NCBI GenBank assembly: GCA_964017045.1
Contig: OZ024810.1
Location: 6,937,562-7,001,561 of the forward strand
DNA from: Omphiscola glabra
Taxonomy: Eukaryota; Mollusca; Gastropoda; Lymnaeidae
DNA: 64,000 nucleotides
Direction: 5' to 3'
A model generated the notes under the pieces. It was not told the DNA's origin, did no database searches, and was given only the letters and a program-made list of their open reading frames with translations. Both the position numbers and the translations under genes were made by a program. Positions 23,401 through 38,400 of the stretch are shown here, one piece after another. The stretch's first letter is position 1; each line of letters begins with the position of its first letter.

Positions 23401-26400
23401 GATTCTGTCTTATTTTGGACATTGTCTCTAGGGATGATGTTAGTGTAAAACAATGAAAAAAATGATAATTTTTATCTAAATACAGCTGCCTGTAATTCAA
23501 AATAATCAGTGCATGCAAACTTTGTTACATTCCCTAACGTTTTGAAAAAAAAAGTTTTTCTCTTCTTCTTCTGAAATAATAAAATTAAAAATTACATTTT
23601 TTATTTAAATTAAAAAAATAGTGTCAAGTTTAGAAAAATTTTAATGTGAAGAAGTTAAAGCAAATGTTACAATAAAAATTACAACAAACCTTGTAACAAA
23701 AATAATTACAGCTAATTTGTACATGTTCATACATTTTCTCAGGTTCAAACGTTTGGATTCCGAGCGTAGCTTCATCTTTAGCTCTCCTCATGGCATGGAA
23801 ATCTTTCAAGCAGGTTCTCAACTGGCCGCATCGGCACAGGTTAGTTGACAAAAAAATCTAAACTTGTTGAAAAGTTGGCAGTTTGGCTTTAAGCTGGTTT
23901 CATTATTTTCTAAGCATTTTGTTTTAAGTTTGTGTGCATGTTTGAATCGCTTACTCAGACAATAATTTTTAAAAAATCTGGGTTTGGGTGGTTAAAAATT
24001 TAAAACCAACTTAGCTGACATCTTCCAACTTCTGGAATTTTTCATATGTATTTACTTAATAGAATTGCTGAACTGATGATTCTATTCTACCCGATAATCC
24101 CATACATAATTCAAATAAGCTCCCTCTCTTCTGTGAGGGAAGTGTGGTACAGTTGCTTTAACTGGCTGAAAATTTAAATTAACTTTTTGACAACCTAAAT
24201 GGATATTTTAAGAATTTACAGAACAATTGATTTGTGATGTAAAGTAAATTATTTTATCTTACAGAGTGATAGTAAATTATTTTATCTTACAGAGTGATCG
24301 CAACATCTGGGAAGTTCGGTACAATGGACTGAACTTCGGTATCTGGTACTTTGTTGAGGTCAGTTGGTCAGAAGATGGAGGCATTTCTCTGTACGTGGAT
24401 GGTGTGGAAGTTGACAGACAAATCAGGGAGAGGTCCATCCGAGAGCCACGGATCACAACTGAGATGAAAGCATTCATTGGACGAAGCAATGACGGTGGAC
24501 GTAGGGAACAGCTGGACAATGCAGAATTGGATGAGATGAATATCTTCTATGGCACCAGGGAAATGCTTCAGTCTATAGGATTTATACAAACAGGTGATTA
24601 TCATTTAAAAAAATACATTTTATGATTTTAATTGAGATTTAATTTTGAAGAATTTCATTTAATTTAAATAAAATATTTCATACTTAATATATTTTATAAC
24701 ATTTGAACAAAAAGGTCTATTAACAGAATGAGGTATTTTGCTGTCTCTAGTAAAAAAAAAAAAGTCACTTAAAGACAACAGATTGATTTCAATTTTCATG
24801 AAAGATCAAAGAAATGCATAGTTTTTAAATGATTATTATTTTGTTGAATGTGATATAAAAATGAAAAAAAAAATGCAATTAGTTGTAGAATACAAATAAA
24901 AAAAAACCCAACATATTTGGCTATAAAAAATAAACCCAAATATTTGTTGATTTTATTACTCTGTTGTAAATGATTTGTCACACTATTTTAAAGTAAAATA
25001 TAATATGGTTTACCAACCTTAAAGATTCTATTTATTTCTATATTATATTTGATTGAGAAGAACACACACAAAAATCTATGCTTAAAAAGCTCTTGAAAGA
25101 TAATCTGAATTAAATTACATTTATTTTATCAACATTTTGTATCTATATATATATAATTTATTTAATTACCTGTGTTTCCTTCTCTTCCACAAGAACGCCC
25201 CCCTAACTATCACATTAACTTTGAGGATGTCCGAGGAAACAGACTTCTCCATGACAAGCTGCTGATCAATTTGATTGGTTCGCCCGTGCAAACTGGCGGA
25301 AAGGTCGGCAGGGCACTTCAGCTGGATGGCAACAATGACTACGTCGACTTCAACGACCGCACCTTGGAGTGCATCGGCAACCTTGACCTTTGCCAGCAGG
25401 GCTCACTCTACTCTATGTGGATTCGTCCGGACAAGCTTAGAAATAACATGTATCTTCTGTCCACTGGAAACAATGGTGTGACACTTAGATACAGGTGAGC
25501 ATAATCTGTGAAGAGCACTAAATATAAAATTATTGAACAAACTTTATAAATCAAAAAAATATATACACAGTATCCAGAAAAAAATGGGAACCCTTGTTAA
25601 AATGATGAAAACTAATGGTAAATATATATCAATTTTTTAAAATCAAAAAATCAATTTAATTCTAGCATAATGTTAAATTTTAATATTTTTGTTATTAGTT
25701 TAATGTTCACTTGTCCGGAAATGTTTTCATAAACATTTTTGCACCATAATGTTTGTTCTGCAGTAAAAATATTTAGCATTATGTATTCTTCGATAAACAC
25801 CATTTTCTTGTAATTTTGTAAATGTGTAAAATAATTATTCAATATTGTGTAAATATATAAGGATGATGTTTGTGTAAAACAAATTTTTAAATTTATATAT
25901 ATACACATAAACACACATATATACATATGTCTGCCTGTCAGTGCGATAATAAAATGCTCCAAAAGTTAAATAATAAATTTTAAATTTGGGTTTAAATGAT
26001 TTAAAAAAATTCTTTGCTTGTTATTAAAAGACAGATGGTGGCTAAACTCTCTCGCTCTGTTTGAAAATTGATGTGTGGGTGTTTAGATTTTTTATAAACC
26101 ATTTTTTAAACTAAATTTAAAAAGGACCTAAGAACAATTTTGGAAAATATTATTTTAATTTTTGGAGAAGAATGATGGTACCTTAATTCTTTAGACATGT
26201 GGGGGTTGGACGGAAAGAGTCAGGGTTTAGGTGGGAGGTTTATAAGGAGAAAGTGGTTGGTGGAGATACTGTGTGGGGCAGAATTAGAGAGGATGAATTC
26301 ATTTTTTATTTTGAAATCAACTATGATTTTTGTAGAAGAAATTGTATAAGAGCTCATTATTGGAGATCTCATTTTTGCTCCATTAAAACTAGAATCCACC

Positions 26401-29400
26401 GTAATCAATGTAATAAATTTTTTTCCCCTCCAGGAATGGAGCACTGCACGCCTCAGCTGAAACTTCCACTAGGAAATGGGAGACAACCACATCAAACCTT
26501 GAAGAAAACAAATGGTACTTTTTGGAAGTTTCCTTTCACCCTGACCGAGGTCTAAGCCTGTATGTCAACAATGAACGGGTTGCAGAAGACACATCTGCAG
26601 CTGCTAGGGCTGATCTAGCCACACCATCACCTGAGAATAACAGGTGAGTGTATGATGCAGTATCTAAATATTTTAATACTTCAACATTTTCTTTAAAAAT
26701 TACACCATCATTGAATTTTGATTTAAAGAGATAAATACAGCTAGTGCTCAACCACGATCAGTTCCGACAGACTGGTCGTAACAGGATTTGGTTGTAAGTT
26801 GAGTACACTATGTGTACAGTAATGTATACCATTTCATTTAAATAACATGCAGATAACAAGATTTTTTTTTTTAACTTTCACACTTTATATACGGTACAGT
26901 AGACAAAAACAATTTCCTCTTGGTAGACATCTTGGGAGATGGGAGTTCAAATTTTCAAACTCTGAAGAGCTCTCCATCAATAAACTTTAGCCGCGCTTGG
27001 GGAAGTCAATGGACCTAGGGTTATTGAGTGTGACCATGTCATTTCTTAGAAATTGATGACACTGGCTAGCAGCATAGCATCATCATCATCATGCCTCCCT
27101 TTCCTTAGTTAACGACCCCCGATGATTGCAGACAACGCCGTTCGACTAATAATTGAGGCAGAAATAAATCTGAAATCTAATATGGCTAGTGATTGTGGTC
27201 GTAAAGTGAAATGGTCGTAAGTTGCATAGGTCATAAGTTGAGCACTAGCTGTAAATATTAGAGCAAGATATGTTTAGGCTTGAAAACAAAAGACAGGACA
27301 ATGAAACTGACATTTTGAGTAGATGCTGTCTTCAGCAGACAATACAAAACAAGAAACAGCAAAAAATCTTGTGAAATGGTAAGCAGACATATTCAATGTT
27401 TTCTTTCACTGTCCAGATTTTACCTGGGGCGAGGCAACACGGACATGTCTGACTCCAGGTATGGAGAAGCTACTTATGATGAGATGGACATGTGGCAGGC
27501 TGATAGGGATTTCCTCACTGCCCATGAATATATACAGCGCAGTAAGTAGGTTAGCTTAGCACAAATTGTACAGTTGAATAAGAGCAGGATTTTCTCAATG
27601 TAAGGCAGTAAGTGGGTTAGCTTGCAACCAATCTGTATATCACGGAAGAATTTTTTTCCTATGAATTTGTTAAGAGAAAGTTTAGAGGCCAATCAAACTA
27701 AATTTCTTAAATAAATCAGTGAAACATTCAAAATTAAATGTATGAATTTACCAGCATGCTCTCCCAACTATCACCAAATCTAAATGATCACTAATTAAGT
27801 CATTATTGTAACTAAAGGAGTTCATTGATAACTGATCTCTGCACTAGAGAAATACTTTACATGTCTTATGTTTAAATTGTTACAATTTTAAAATGTTGTC
27901 TTGCTTACATATATGCATTTATTTATGAGCTCCAAATGAATTTGTACAATGTAATAAAAACATTTCAATTTATTTAGATCAATAAAGAATCTTTATCTTA
28001 TCTTATTTTATCTTATCTTATCTTATTTTACACAGTATTTTGAAAAGGACAAAATCTGTTTAATAATACATTTTTGTTTAATCTTATTCCAGGCCGTCCT
28101 CACAACTTTTTGATAGACTTTGAAGAGCTGGTTGGTGGGGACAGAATCAGGCATCCAGATCTGAACATTATTCTCCAACAAGGACCTGTTCTTATTCCTG
28201 GAAAGGTAGACATAAAAAAAACAACAGATGAGTGTTGGACTATAATAATGCAGTAAAAAAGTCACAATTATTTATACTTACAAGTAGGGTGATGCTTTAT
28301 TTTTTACAGACAGAATATTAAATTTTGTTTGGTGTAAGTTTTGCATCAGCATAACAAAAACAACAAAAAAGAAATATTTTAATGAAGCAAATAAAAATTT
28401 GAAATTAGTGTGAACAAAGTACAGCATGAATAATTTTGAGAGTGCAAAGAAAAATAATTAATGAATAATTTTTTTGCAACATTTGTAAACTTGGTAAATG
28501 CTGGTTAATAGCAGGACATTATCAGCCATACAAGAATCCCTAATCCAAATTCCTTTATGTCTTTTTTTGCTTAATTTCTTTTTTAGGTAAAAAATGCCTT
28601 AGAACTGAGTGGGCGGGGCCAGTTTGCAGATTTAGGAAGAAGAAATGATGAGTGCATGACCAACCTGGCCTTGTGTACCCAGGGCATAACTGTTGCTGCC
28701 TGGATGAGGTTTGTCAAATTTTCAAGTGGAGATCAATATGGCCCATCTTCTGGTTGTTTGTTTAAATGTTAAAATAAATTGGTTTGTCACATACTGTAGG
28801 GGATCTGCAATAAGATTAAGCCAAAAAATTGAAAATATGAGTCAAAAGCTATTCCAAAAACATGTAATTTTTTAGACTTTCATAGAAATTCTTAGTTCAA
28901 TCTCTGTTATAATATCTAATTTTAAAAAGTAGATTGCTCAATTAGATAAAAATCTCCTAAATTATGATACACCCTCAGATTTCATCGATTTGAAAACAAC
29001 ATGGTCTTCTTGTCAACTGGTGACAATGGTATTCTCATGATGTACAAAGATGGCTACATCCAAGTCACTGCAGCTGGTCGGGGTATTATCACAACACCAA
29101 AGTGAGAAATTATTGGTTTTAAATTTTAAGGTAGTAGGAATAATGACTCTGTTATACTCAGAAACCTGTAACAATAACTTTTGTAATGTTTCTTAATTAA
29201 AAATGAGTTTTTAAATTAAAAATATTTTTTTATTAAGAAACCTTATTTTGATAACTGTTTAAGTCCTGTTTACTCCAGGATTTGGGCTATACTCATTTTT
29301 CCTTGATACACACTTATTTATAATTTAATAGAAATTTTTTGTATAAATTTCAAATCTTTTCTTGTCATTTTTTATATTCACTATATATAACCTATGACCA

Positions 29401-32400
29401 AGTTAATGAAAAAAAGCATTTGCTAAACAATAAATTGAAAGTAGACAAATAGGTTAATACTCAAAAATGAATGTAGTTTAGCATTAATTTTTTTTTAAAG
29501 TTTGTATTAGTCCTAAAAATAAAACAGTTAAAATCAGCTAGGAAGTCAATTTTGGAAAAAAAATTTAATGACTTGTTAATATATTCATTTCAATTTTAAA
29601 ATGGTTTTTGTCATTTATTTTGTGATTTTTTAAATATGTTTTAATCACTGAATAAATGATGAAAATCATTTTTTTTAAAACTGCTTAACAATATGAAAAT
29701 TATAAAATCATTCAGTAATGTAATTATTAGGAATACTGGTACATAAATTAATTTTTAAAATTATTTTTAATTAAAGTAATTACATTCATTCATATTTGAT
29801 AATAATTTATGCTTTTTTATAAGTTTATTTACAACCTTTGTTTCCCAAAGATTTGAGACTGACCGCTGGTACTTTGTGGAGGTCTCTTGGCACCCTGAGT
29901 CAGGGCTGAAGTTGTATGTCGACAACGAGCTTAGAGGGGAATCAGAAAAATTGTATGTTCCCCCAGGTTCTTCCAGAGGAAACTTCTACCTAGGTGTCCC
30001 CAACCAGGCTGATGCACTTGGCACCAGGTTCACCCATGGCATATTTGATGTGGATGAGATGGAGATTTGGTATGGAAAACGTGAGGATTTGCTAGCTTTT
30101 GGATACATTAACAGAGGTGAGTGAAATTTTTTATTAGCTTTAGAGTATTTAGGTTTACGATTAGAATTTAAAAAAAATTTAATTGCAATAATATTGAAAA
30201 AATCACAGTTTATATTTTTCATCTGTTTTCTAAAACTAATGTAACTCTACTCAAGTGATGATACAGGTATTCCTCAGTTAATTAAAAAGTGCTTTTTCTA
30301 TAACTACATTTTGAACCAAAATTGGTTGATACGTGATGAGGTAAATCAATTATTATGTTCTAAATTAAGGAAAGTTCAACAGGATAAAAAGAATTACATT
30401 AAAAAAGAAAAAAAAATGGATTCCTTTTTGTAAATTTGAACAGTAAGGGTCAGTAAGCTAGTAGGTCTCAAAGTGAAGAATACCTGTAATTAGTAAATAC
30501 TCATAGATGTTTTGCTAACTTTAGTTGCTATCTATATATTTATTTGCATATAGAATCCATATGTTTTAATTAAAAAAAACACAAAAAACTTGTACTTCTT
30601 AGAAAACTGCACTATGTGTATTTGTGCATTTTTTTGTGTAAAATTGAAATTTGCAATTTAGATTTTTTTAATAAAAGGAAAGAGAAAATGGCATTCCCTT
30701 CTACATCCAAATCTCTTTATACGTTAATGGTAATATCTATATATTAAATGGTAATATCTACTATAGATTTAAATGTACTATCTATAGATATAATGGTACT
30801 ATCTATATCTTTCATGGTAATATCTATAGATTTAATGGTATTATCTATAGATTTTGTGAAAAGATTTTAATATTTTTCAAGATAGGATCACAAAATTGCT
30901 TTTTTGACAAGAATTTTAACTTTTACGAATAGCAAGTAATAAAACTGCTGACAAAGTATTTAGATTACAAATACATTTGTGACAAAACCGTATCTGATAA
31001 TTCTGATTCTGATTCACCTCTGTGCTTGTAAAAGAGTTCAGATTTCTCATAATTTATCTGTCAAAAACATGCCTTTTATTATTTTGGTTTCATACATCTT
31101 GCAGCGATTTCACAATTAACCATGAACTTGATTAAAAGATCTTTTACTAAAAGTATTATACAAATCTGATATTTCTTTTGATTGGTTGAAAGTACATTAG
31201 TGTAGTATGGTGTTGAAGCATACAACTGTGAGTGACTTGAAGCTGATGTTAGATATTTAGTGGCATCTTCTCATCTTTGTTGGCTACTTTGTGCAACAGG
31301 GCTGTTTGTAATTTAGATGTGCAACAAGGCTGTCTTTCTGTAATCAAGATATACATCTGTTTTGAATCACGATGTCAATCATTTTTTTTTTTAATTCATG
31401 AACTCATTAATCTAATCCGGGGCTTGGGAACCTGCCGCTCACGGTCAGCTGCATGCGGCTCTTTAATTTTTCTCATGTTGCTCTTGAATACTACTAGTCA
31501 CTAGATCAAAATTTAATATTTGGCTCTTTGCAATGAAAAGGTTCCCAACCTCTGCTTTAATCCAATGTTGAATATTAAGGGAAAATAAAATTGATTGTTT
31601 AGGAATTTAAGATAATTAATTATTTACTATATTTAAAAATTTCAACAAATATGCCTATAGCTCTTTGCATTAGAAATTAAAAAAAATAAATAAATGAAAT
31701 ATCTCCACTGAAAACTCCTAAAATTAAATAATTGTTGTTCAAAGACAATTTATACCAATTCTCAGTGATGACCATGGTAAATTATCCATTTCTCTATTTT
31801 ACAAGATAATAATAATTTATATACCATAGCTTATCTTATGGTAACAACTCATATTTTAAAATATTTATTCAAATATTATGCCATCTTTCATTTCTGTTTG
31901 TTGTTCAACATATCTCACAGAGGATTACAATTATTCTAACACACGTAAGCTCATTTCATTTGGTGTTTAAAACTCATCTGTTTTTTGCTTCATTCCCTTC
32001 TAATTCATGTTCCTGGCCATGCAACTTGCTGTCTATTCAAAAGCATGATCTTAGTATGTCCTCAGGATAATAGTGATCACTCATTTATGTAATGTATCAG
32101 GCAAGGGGAGATAAAAATAAGATAATAAGACAAAGGTTGAGATAGCGATTTTAGGAATGGGGGAGATATAAACAAGAAAAGAAACCTTTTTGTATGTGCA
32201 GATCTAATGAATTATTATTATTTTATTTGGAAAGCCACACTCTGATTTAATGAATAAAATGGAAATTTTAAATATTTAAATTGAATGAGGGTAATCACCA
32301 TGAAAAGAGTTTGTAATTAAACAGGTAGGTGTGTGAGATAGAAAGTCAAACTGCACATTTAAAAATGTTAAGTATTTGTCCAAAAATAAAAATGTCCAAA

Positions 32401-35400
32401 AAATTAAAAATAAATACCTTATATAAAAAAAATAATTTTTAATAAATTAAAAAAATTATTTGTCCAAGATATTTGCTGAATAAGCCCACAATAAATCTAT
32501 TGCTTGTCAGCCTTTTGGTTAAGATCAGGATGTAGTATCTGTTTTTATCTCGCTTGGGATATCTCACTTGGTTTTCAACTGGGGTCAGGACGATTGGTAG
32601 AACAAATGAGAGAGTCACTAGGCCAAGAGACCCGCAAGGGGAGACTTTGAAGAGGGACTACCACAATATTACCATACTTTAGGGGAACGTTTAAAAAATA
32701 AAATACTAATTGTTCAGATAGGTATTAAACTCAATGTGTAGAATTAAATGATTGAATGGAGTGAAAAGGATTTTTATTAGGTCATATTTGTTACATTGAG
32801 ATTATTTGAGAGCATGTACTGGTACAGAACGTTCAACAAACCTTGAAAAAACTGTTGCATGTTGGATGGTAAAACTTAAAAAATGAAGTTTAATTGTAGT
32901 TGTTCTGTGTTTTGGTGTTTTCATGTGATGTTGCATCAAACTTTTTTGAATTTTAAGATGTGTAAGGTGTTAATTAGATTAAATCAATCCCCTTTCCATT
33001 CAAAAATGAAAAATTATTTGATTCTAAAGTGAAACATTTTAGCCTTAGAGGAAAAAAAAATAATGTAAACCATATAAAAAAATTAATTAATTAAAGTTTT
33101 TTTCCCCTATTTCTCTCTGCTAAAAAAATTATTCATATAAAGCGGATTATTTACAAAAAAGGCCCTAGCTGTACATAAACTAAAAAAAATATTAATGCTC
33201 TGTAACATATTAAAATAGATTCTTAGTAGGCTACCTATTTAGTCATCTTCAATTTGAAATATTATAAAGTTAGCAAATTCAACTGATGCCTTTAAGAAAG
33301 GTCATTATTGTCTTTTAAATATTTATTGCAAAAAGATAAACATTGAATTAAAAAATTATAATTGTGAATTGATATGGTTTTAGTATGTTGTAACTGATGC
33401 ATGCATAATGGATATTTTTGGAGCCAATACATAGATGTTGAGAACTGCACATAGTTATTGCCCATAATTTTCTAATTCAAAGTTTTATAAAACTCTTTCC
33501 ATTGTCTGTATCATTTTAAGGCCTCCTTAAATGTGTCATTTAGCAAAATGTTGTTTCTTGAAATGTCTTGTTACTTAGCAAAGTCTATACAGAAATTTTC
33601 CAAGCGATTGTCTCTAGTCTTTGCCATAGTATAACTGCAGGCAGAAATCTTCATCTTTATATCTTGCTTTTTTTGAAGGATAAAAAAATAAGAATTGATC
33701 AACTAAATATTAAGCAAAAAAGATCATTGGAACATTTTAGCATCTTTGTATTTTAGTAGTGCTTTAATTTGCACTTTAAAAATCCCACAACCAACTTTTG
33801 TTTAAACTTCAAGATTAAATGCTTCTTTATTAGATAACTGAATTAAAAAAAAAAAGATTTATCTTTACCTGTACTTAATTTTATTTGTTTGTCCCCTTCA
33901 TTTCCCATCATCACTTACTATTTTTTTTTAATTAACACATGAAGAATTAATGTATTGATACTGAATGCAATGCATGGGTTTTTATTAATATTTCTACATG
34001 TCAAAGTTATAATAGTTGCATGTGAGACAGCTTCGCTGATGTGTCTAACCATTGCTTACATTCTTAAATAACCTTCCACTTCCACAGATAACTTGGGATA
34101 TGAGTCGTTTTCATTTGACAATGCCGAAGGCAGGCGTATTTTACACACCAAGTATGATGTCTTACTGTATGGTGATGCCAGCCTTGCCCCTGGGCGGTTT
34201 GGCAACGCTGTTTCTCTCAGGGGCAGAGGGCAGTATGTTGATTTAGGAACTCACTACCAGAAATGCTTTGGTAACCTTGACCTCTGCTCTCATGGGTTGA
34301 CACTGTCCATGTGGCTGAACCCCAAGGAGCTTCGTGAAGGCACAACCTTCTTGTCAACCCCGACCTACAACGTCAATTATCAAAATGGCCGCTTGAGGTC
34401 TGAATTCCGTGACAGGTCTAAAACCTGGTCCACCTCGTCCATAAGGATCAGACCAGAGGAGTGGCAGAAGTTGACGATGGCCTGGCACCCAAGAAAAGGC
34501 TTGTCCATGTACATCAATGACGAATTGGTGGATCAGGACAGGCAGGGCCTGGAAACACCGCAGCAGGACCAACCAGCGTCTGAACATATTTATCTGGGTC
34601 GGGCCCTGGCCAGTGACAGGGTCACGGCCAACATGCTGGCTGATGAGCTCCAGGTGTGGTATGATGACCTTGATCAGCTGAGGGCCACTGGGCAGTACAA
34701 AGGTGAGACATGTCAAGCACGGTTCTCATCTTTGATTTTCATGACTTTTCAAATATCAGTGTCTATGACGCTTGAAATGAATATTCTCAAAGTATAAATC
34801 CAATTAATTCTCTTATGAAATTATAATGTTGAAAGATGTTATGCTTACTTTATATTTTATCACAATCAATTTAATAAAATTAACAGATGAAAAACATTAA
34901 TTAATAAGTAAAGTTTATTTATTTAGTGCATGGTGGGAATATAAACTTACAATCTTTTAAGCTTCACTCTTATTTAACTATCCTAAAAAATAATGTCAAC
35001 CTTCAAGAGTTAAAGAATCTATCTGGATTACAAATATACTATAGTAGAAATCAAAATGTCTCTGTTCATTGGAACAGGACAATTCCAATCTCATTTAATT
35101 GAATCTTTGTGACAGTGCAAGTTTTGCCCATTAACATTTTGTTTAATGAGTACCACAACAATCTCTTGAGGATCCGTGACCGGGAAATTCGTGGCTTTGG
35201 AGACATTCAGCTTGGCCAAGGCAAGGGGAGAGACCACAAGGCCATTTACCTCATCGGCACGGATGGATATCTGGATCTTGGGGCCAACTTCACCTGTGGA
35301 GGTACTGTCTTTTAAGCTATATGGGTAATGTCTGTTAAACTTCATGGGTAATGTCTTTTAACCTATATGGGAAATGTCTGTTTAGCTGTATGGGTAATGT

Positions 35401-38400
35401 CTTTTAAGCTATATGGTTAATGTCTGTTTAGCCACATGGGTAATGTCTGTCTAGCTATATGGGTAAGTGCAAAGTACTCATGGACTGGGGCACACCATTC
35501 AGTAGTAATTATACTGATGCCATTGCAAAGCTACAGGAAGAATTTGATCACATGTTTGCAGACTTCAAAACACACAGAGCCACTTTTCAAATTTTTGCTG
35601 ACCCTTTCTCCTTCAACGTGGGAGCTTCCCCCCTGCACGTCAAATGAAGCTTATTGATCTTCAATGCAATTCTGAACTCAAGGCTAAGTTCAGGGAGGTG
35701 AATGGAAAAAACAGAAAAGCATGGACAATATATGAGAGCATTGCCCTCCACCTTCCCTGATATTTCCAAAGCGGATCATTTTCCTTTGTGGGAGTACCTG
35801 TCTGTGTGAAAAGCTCTTTTCCACTATGAACTTTAACAAGTCAAAGTTCGGAGCCAAACTTACTGATGAGCACCTGCAAGCTATACTGAGGGTCTCTGTT
35901 GCTTCCTCACTCAAGCCAAATGTTGCTCAGCTGTGTAAGAAACAGCACTCTAGCAACAAGGAGTAGGAGGAAAAAAGTGAAGCCTAGTTCTTGAGAAACC
36001 TTAATATTTTTATTTGTTATTAATAAAGGTTGAGCAGATTGTAACAGTTGTACTTTATTGAATTTTTAATCACTTTTTTGTGGAATACTTGATGCGGCCA
36101 AGTCTCACTCAGACTTGACCTCTTGTGGCCCCCAGATGATTTAAGTTTGAGACCCCTGCTGTAGGTTCAAAACTTTTAAGTCAAAATAAGAAAGTAGGTA
36201 GAAAGTGGATCTCAATAATTTTTTAAATATTTTAATTTGTACAGGCAATTTGGAAACTTGTAGCCAAGGAACAACCATCAGACTTGGTCTCAATCCTACA
36301 AGCTTACAGAACAACATGGTGTTCCTGGACTCATTTCCAGTCAAACTGTACTACAAAGACAACAAACTCTATGGTCAGTTCCAGACAGGGACACAACTGT
36401 GGACTGTTAGCACTCTGGACTTCAGACCTGGCCAATGGCAAAGAGTAATTTGTATTTTTTTGTTTTTTTGCATTTGGCTTCCTGATTATATTTCTCTTCT
36501 GCAATGCGGACATACCAACCCCCCTCCCACTCATTTGGTATTAAATAGATGTTTTTACTATTTATTCTCAATATTAATGTTTCTATTTTATATTTCATCA
36601 TTTGAATATTAAAATATTAATAGCAATGGCTGAGTATTAGAATTAAGACAAGTCATCAAAATAATTTGAAATCTATCACAATTTAACTTTGCTGTCAATG
36701 ATGAAAATAACCCTCAGTTTTAATAATTTTTAAACAATTTCAAATCAATTAAAAAGAAAGTGTATTTGGAATTCACATACTAATCTAATACCTTCATTAT
36801 ATCCGGTATTTAAACTTAGAAAAAATAATATTTTAGAGTGATGCTAATGAACAGCTAAAAGATTGTGACTTGTAAACAGTGAAAAATTAATATTTTTTTG
36901 TTGTTGTTTACAGGTCGAGTTGACTTGGCACCCACGAGAAGGATTAACCATGTATATTGATGGCAGACGCGTGGATCAAGAAACATATCCCAGTGAACAA
37001 ACATCACAACTGCCCACTGACTGGAGGACTTATTTTGGACGAGCCCTGCAAGTATGGAGTTTAGTGAAATGGACAATTTATTAGAAAATCGATTCTTATA
37101 TTTAAATCAATTCTTCCTAATGATGGTCAAACAGTTTTCTAGGAAGCAGCATATTAAATAAGTTCAAGTTAATCCTATAACAAACATTGAAATGCAATTT
37201 AAATATGGAAATCCTTCATTGAAGTCATGCAGTCTTTGGAACCTCTTCTATATCATAAGGGCCCACGATCAATGTATTGATCTTTCGGGCTCCATTTATG
37301 TAGAGGAGATTCACGATGAATCTTGTGTTTGTCAAAGAAGTTAATGATTGAGTGATTGACTTAATGCCCGATCTCTCCCCTCCTCCTTGATCTACCAGTG
37401 AATTTAAAATGTCAGGCCTCTCATCCACTTTAGATTTAGAGAAAACAACTGAAAAATTGCATACCTTATCTAATTTTGTACAATCCACATACTAGAGTCT
37501 TTAAAATTTCTGTGAGTGCTTGTACTGATAGGTGAGTACTCATTAAATTAAAGCTATAGACCAACTAACATATATTGATTGTTATTATTAAACTTGTATG
37601 TATTCTCAAAGATTGAAGAACGGAACTGCAATTTTTTTTTCCTGTAAACGTAGGGAGGAAAAACGTATGCCAACACAGGTGTGGATAGCATTGAGTTTTG
37701 GACAGCTCACAGGGATGATTTACCTGAAGATAAATACCTGAGGATTCCATTCTACCCGCCACCAACTCCACGTCCGACAGATGATACTATAATTATCACA
37801 GGAAGTAAGTAGTTTATTTTCAAAATCTTTGTGAGTGATGTTTTGATGTTTCATAAAATAATTTAATGTTTTTTTCCTGATGTGTAGGAATCTGAGGTTA
37901 CCAATTTGTTGGTATGTGATGATGACTTCCTTGTGACTTAACTGAATCAGTAACTCTCATTATGGTTTTAAAATTTGGATTTGTTTTAACAAGTGTATAT
38001 TGGAAGTATAAGCGTAGCAATAAATATTTCATATGTATTTTGTGTCTTCAATTTAATATTTTGACCATTTATTGATGGTTTATAAGATAATTGCTGCAAG
38101 TAAATATTTCATCAGATCTAAACAGTATATGAAATCATCATATAATATATTATGTGTAAGAATATCTGAAGCTAGAAAATAAGTTTTTGCAATAAAATTA
38201 TTATTTTGGAAAATTGAGTGATACACTAAGTATTAAACAAAAATCACACATGCCCTTCTCTTCTTAGCAGAAGAATATTTTCACTTAAGCATTAACTCTT
38301 GTATATAAATATTGTTGCAAAAAAAGAGTTAGTCTCTCCGCTAAGTTCTTTTTGTGAGCACAGTGACTTTAGTATTGAGTACCAGAGTCTAAACTGGCTA

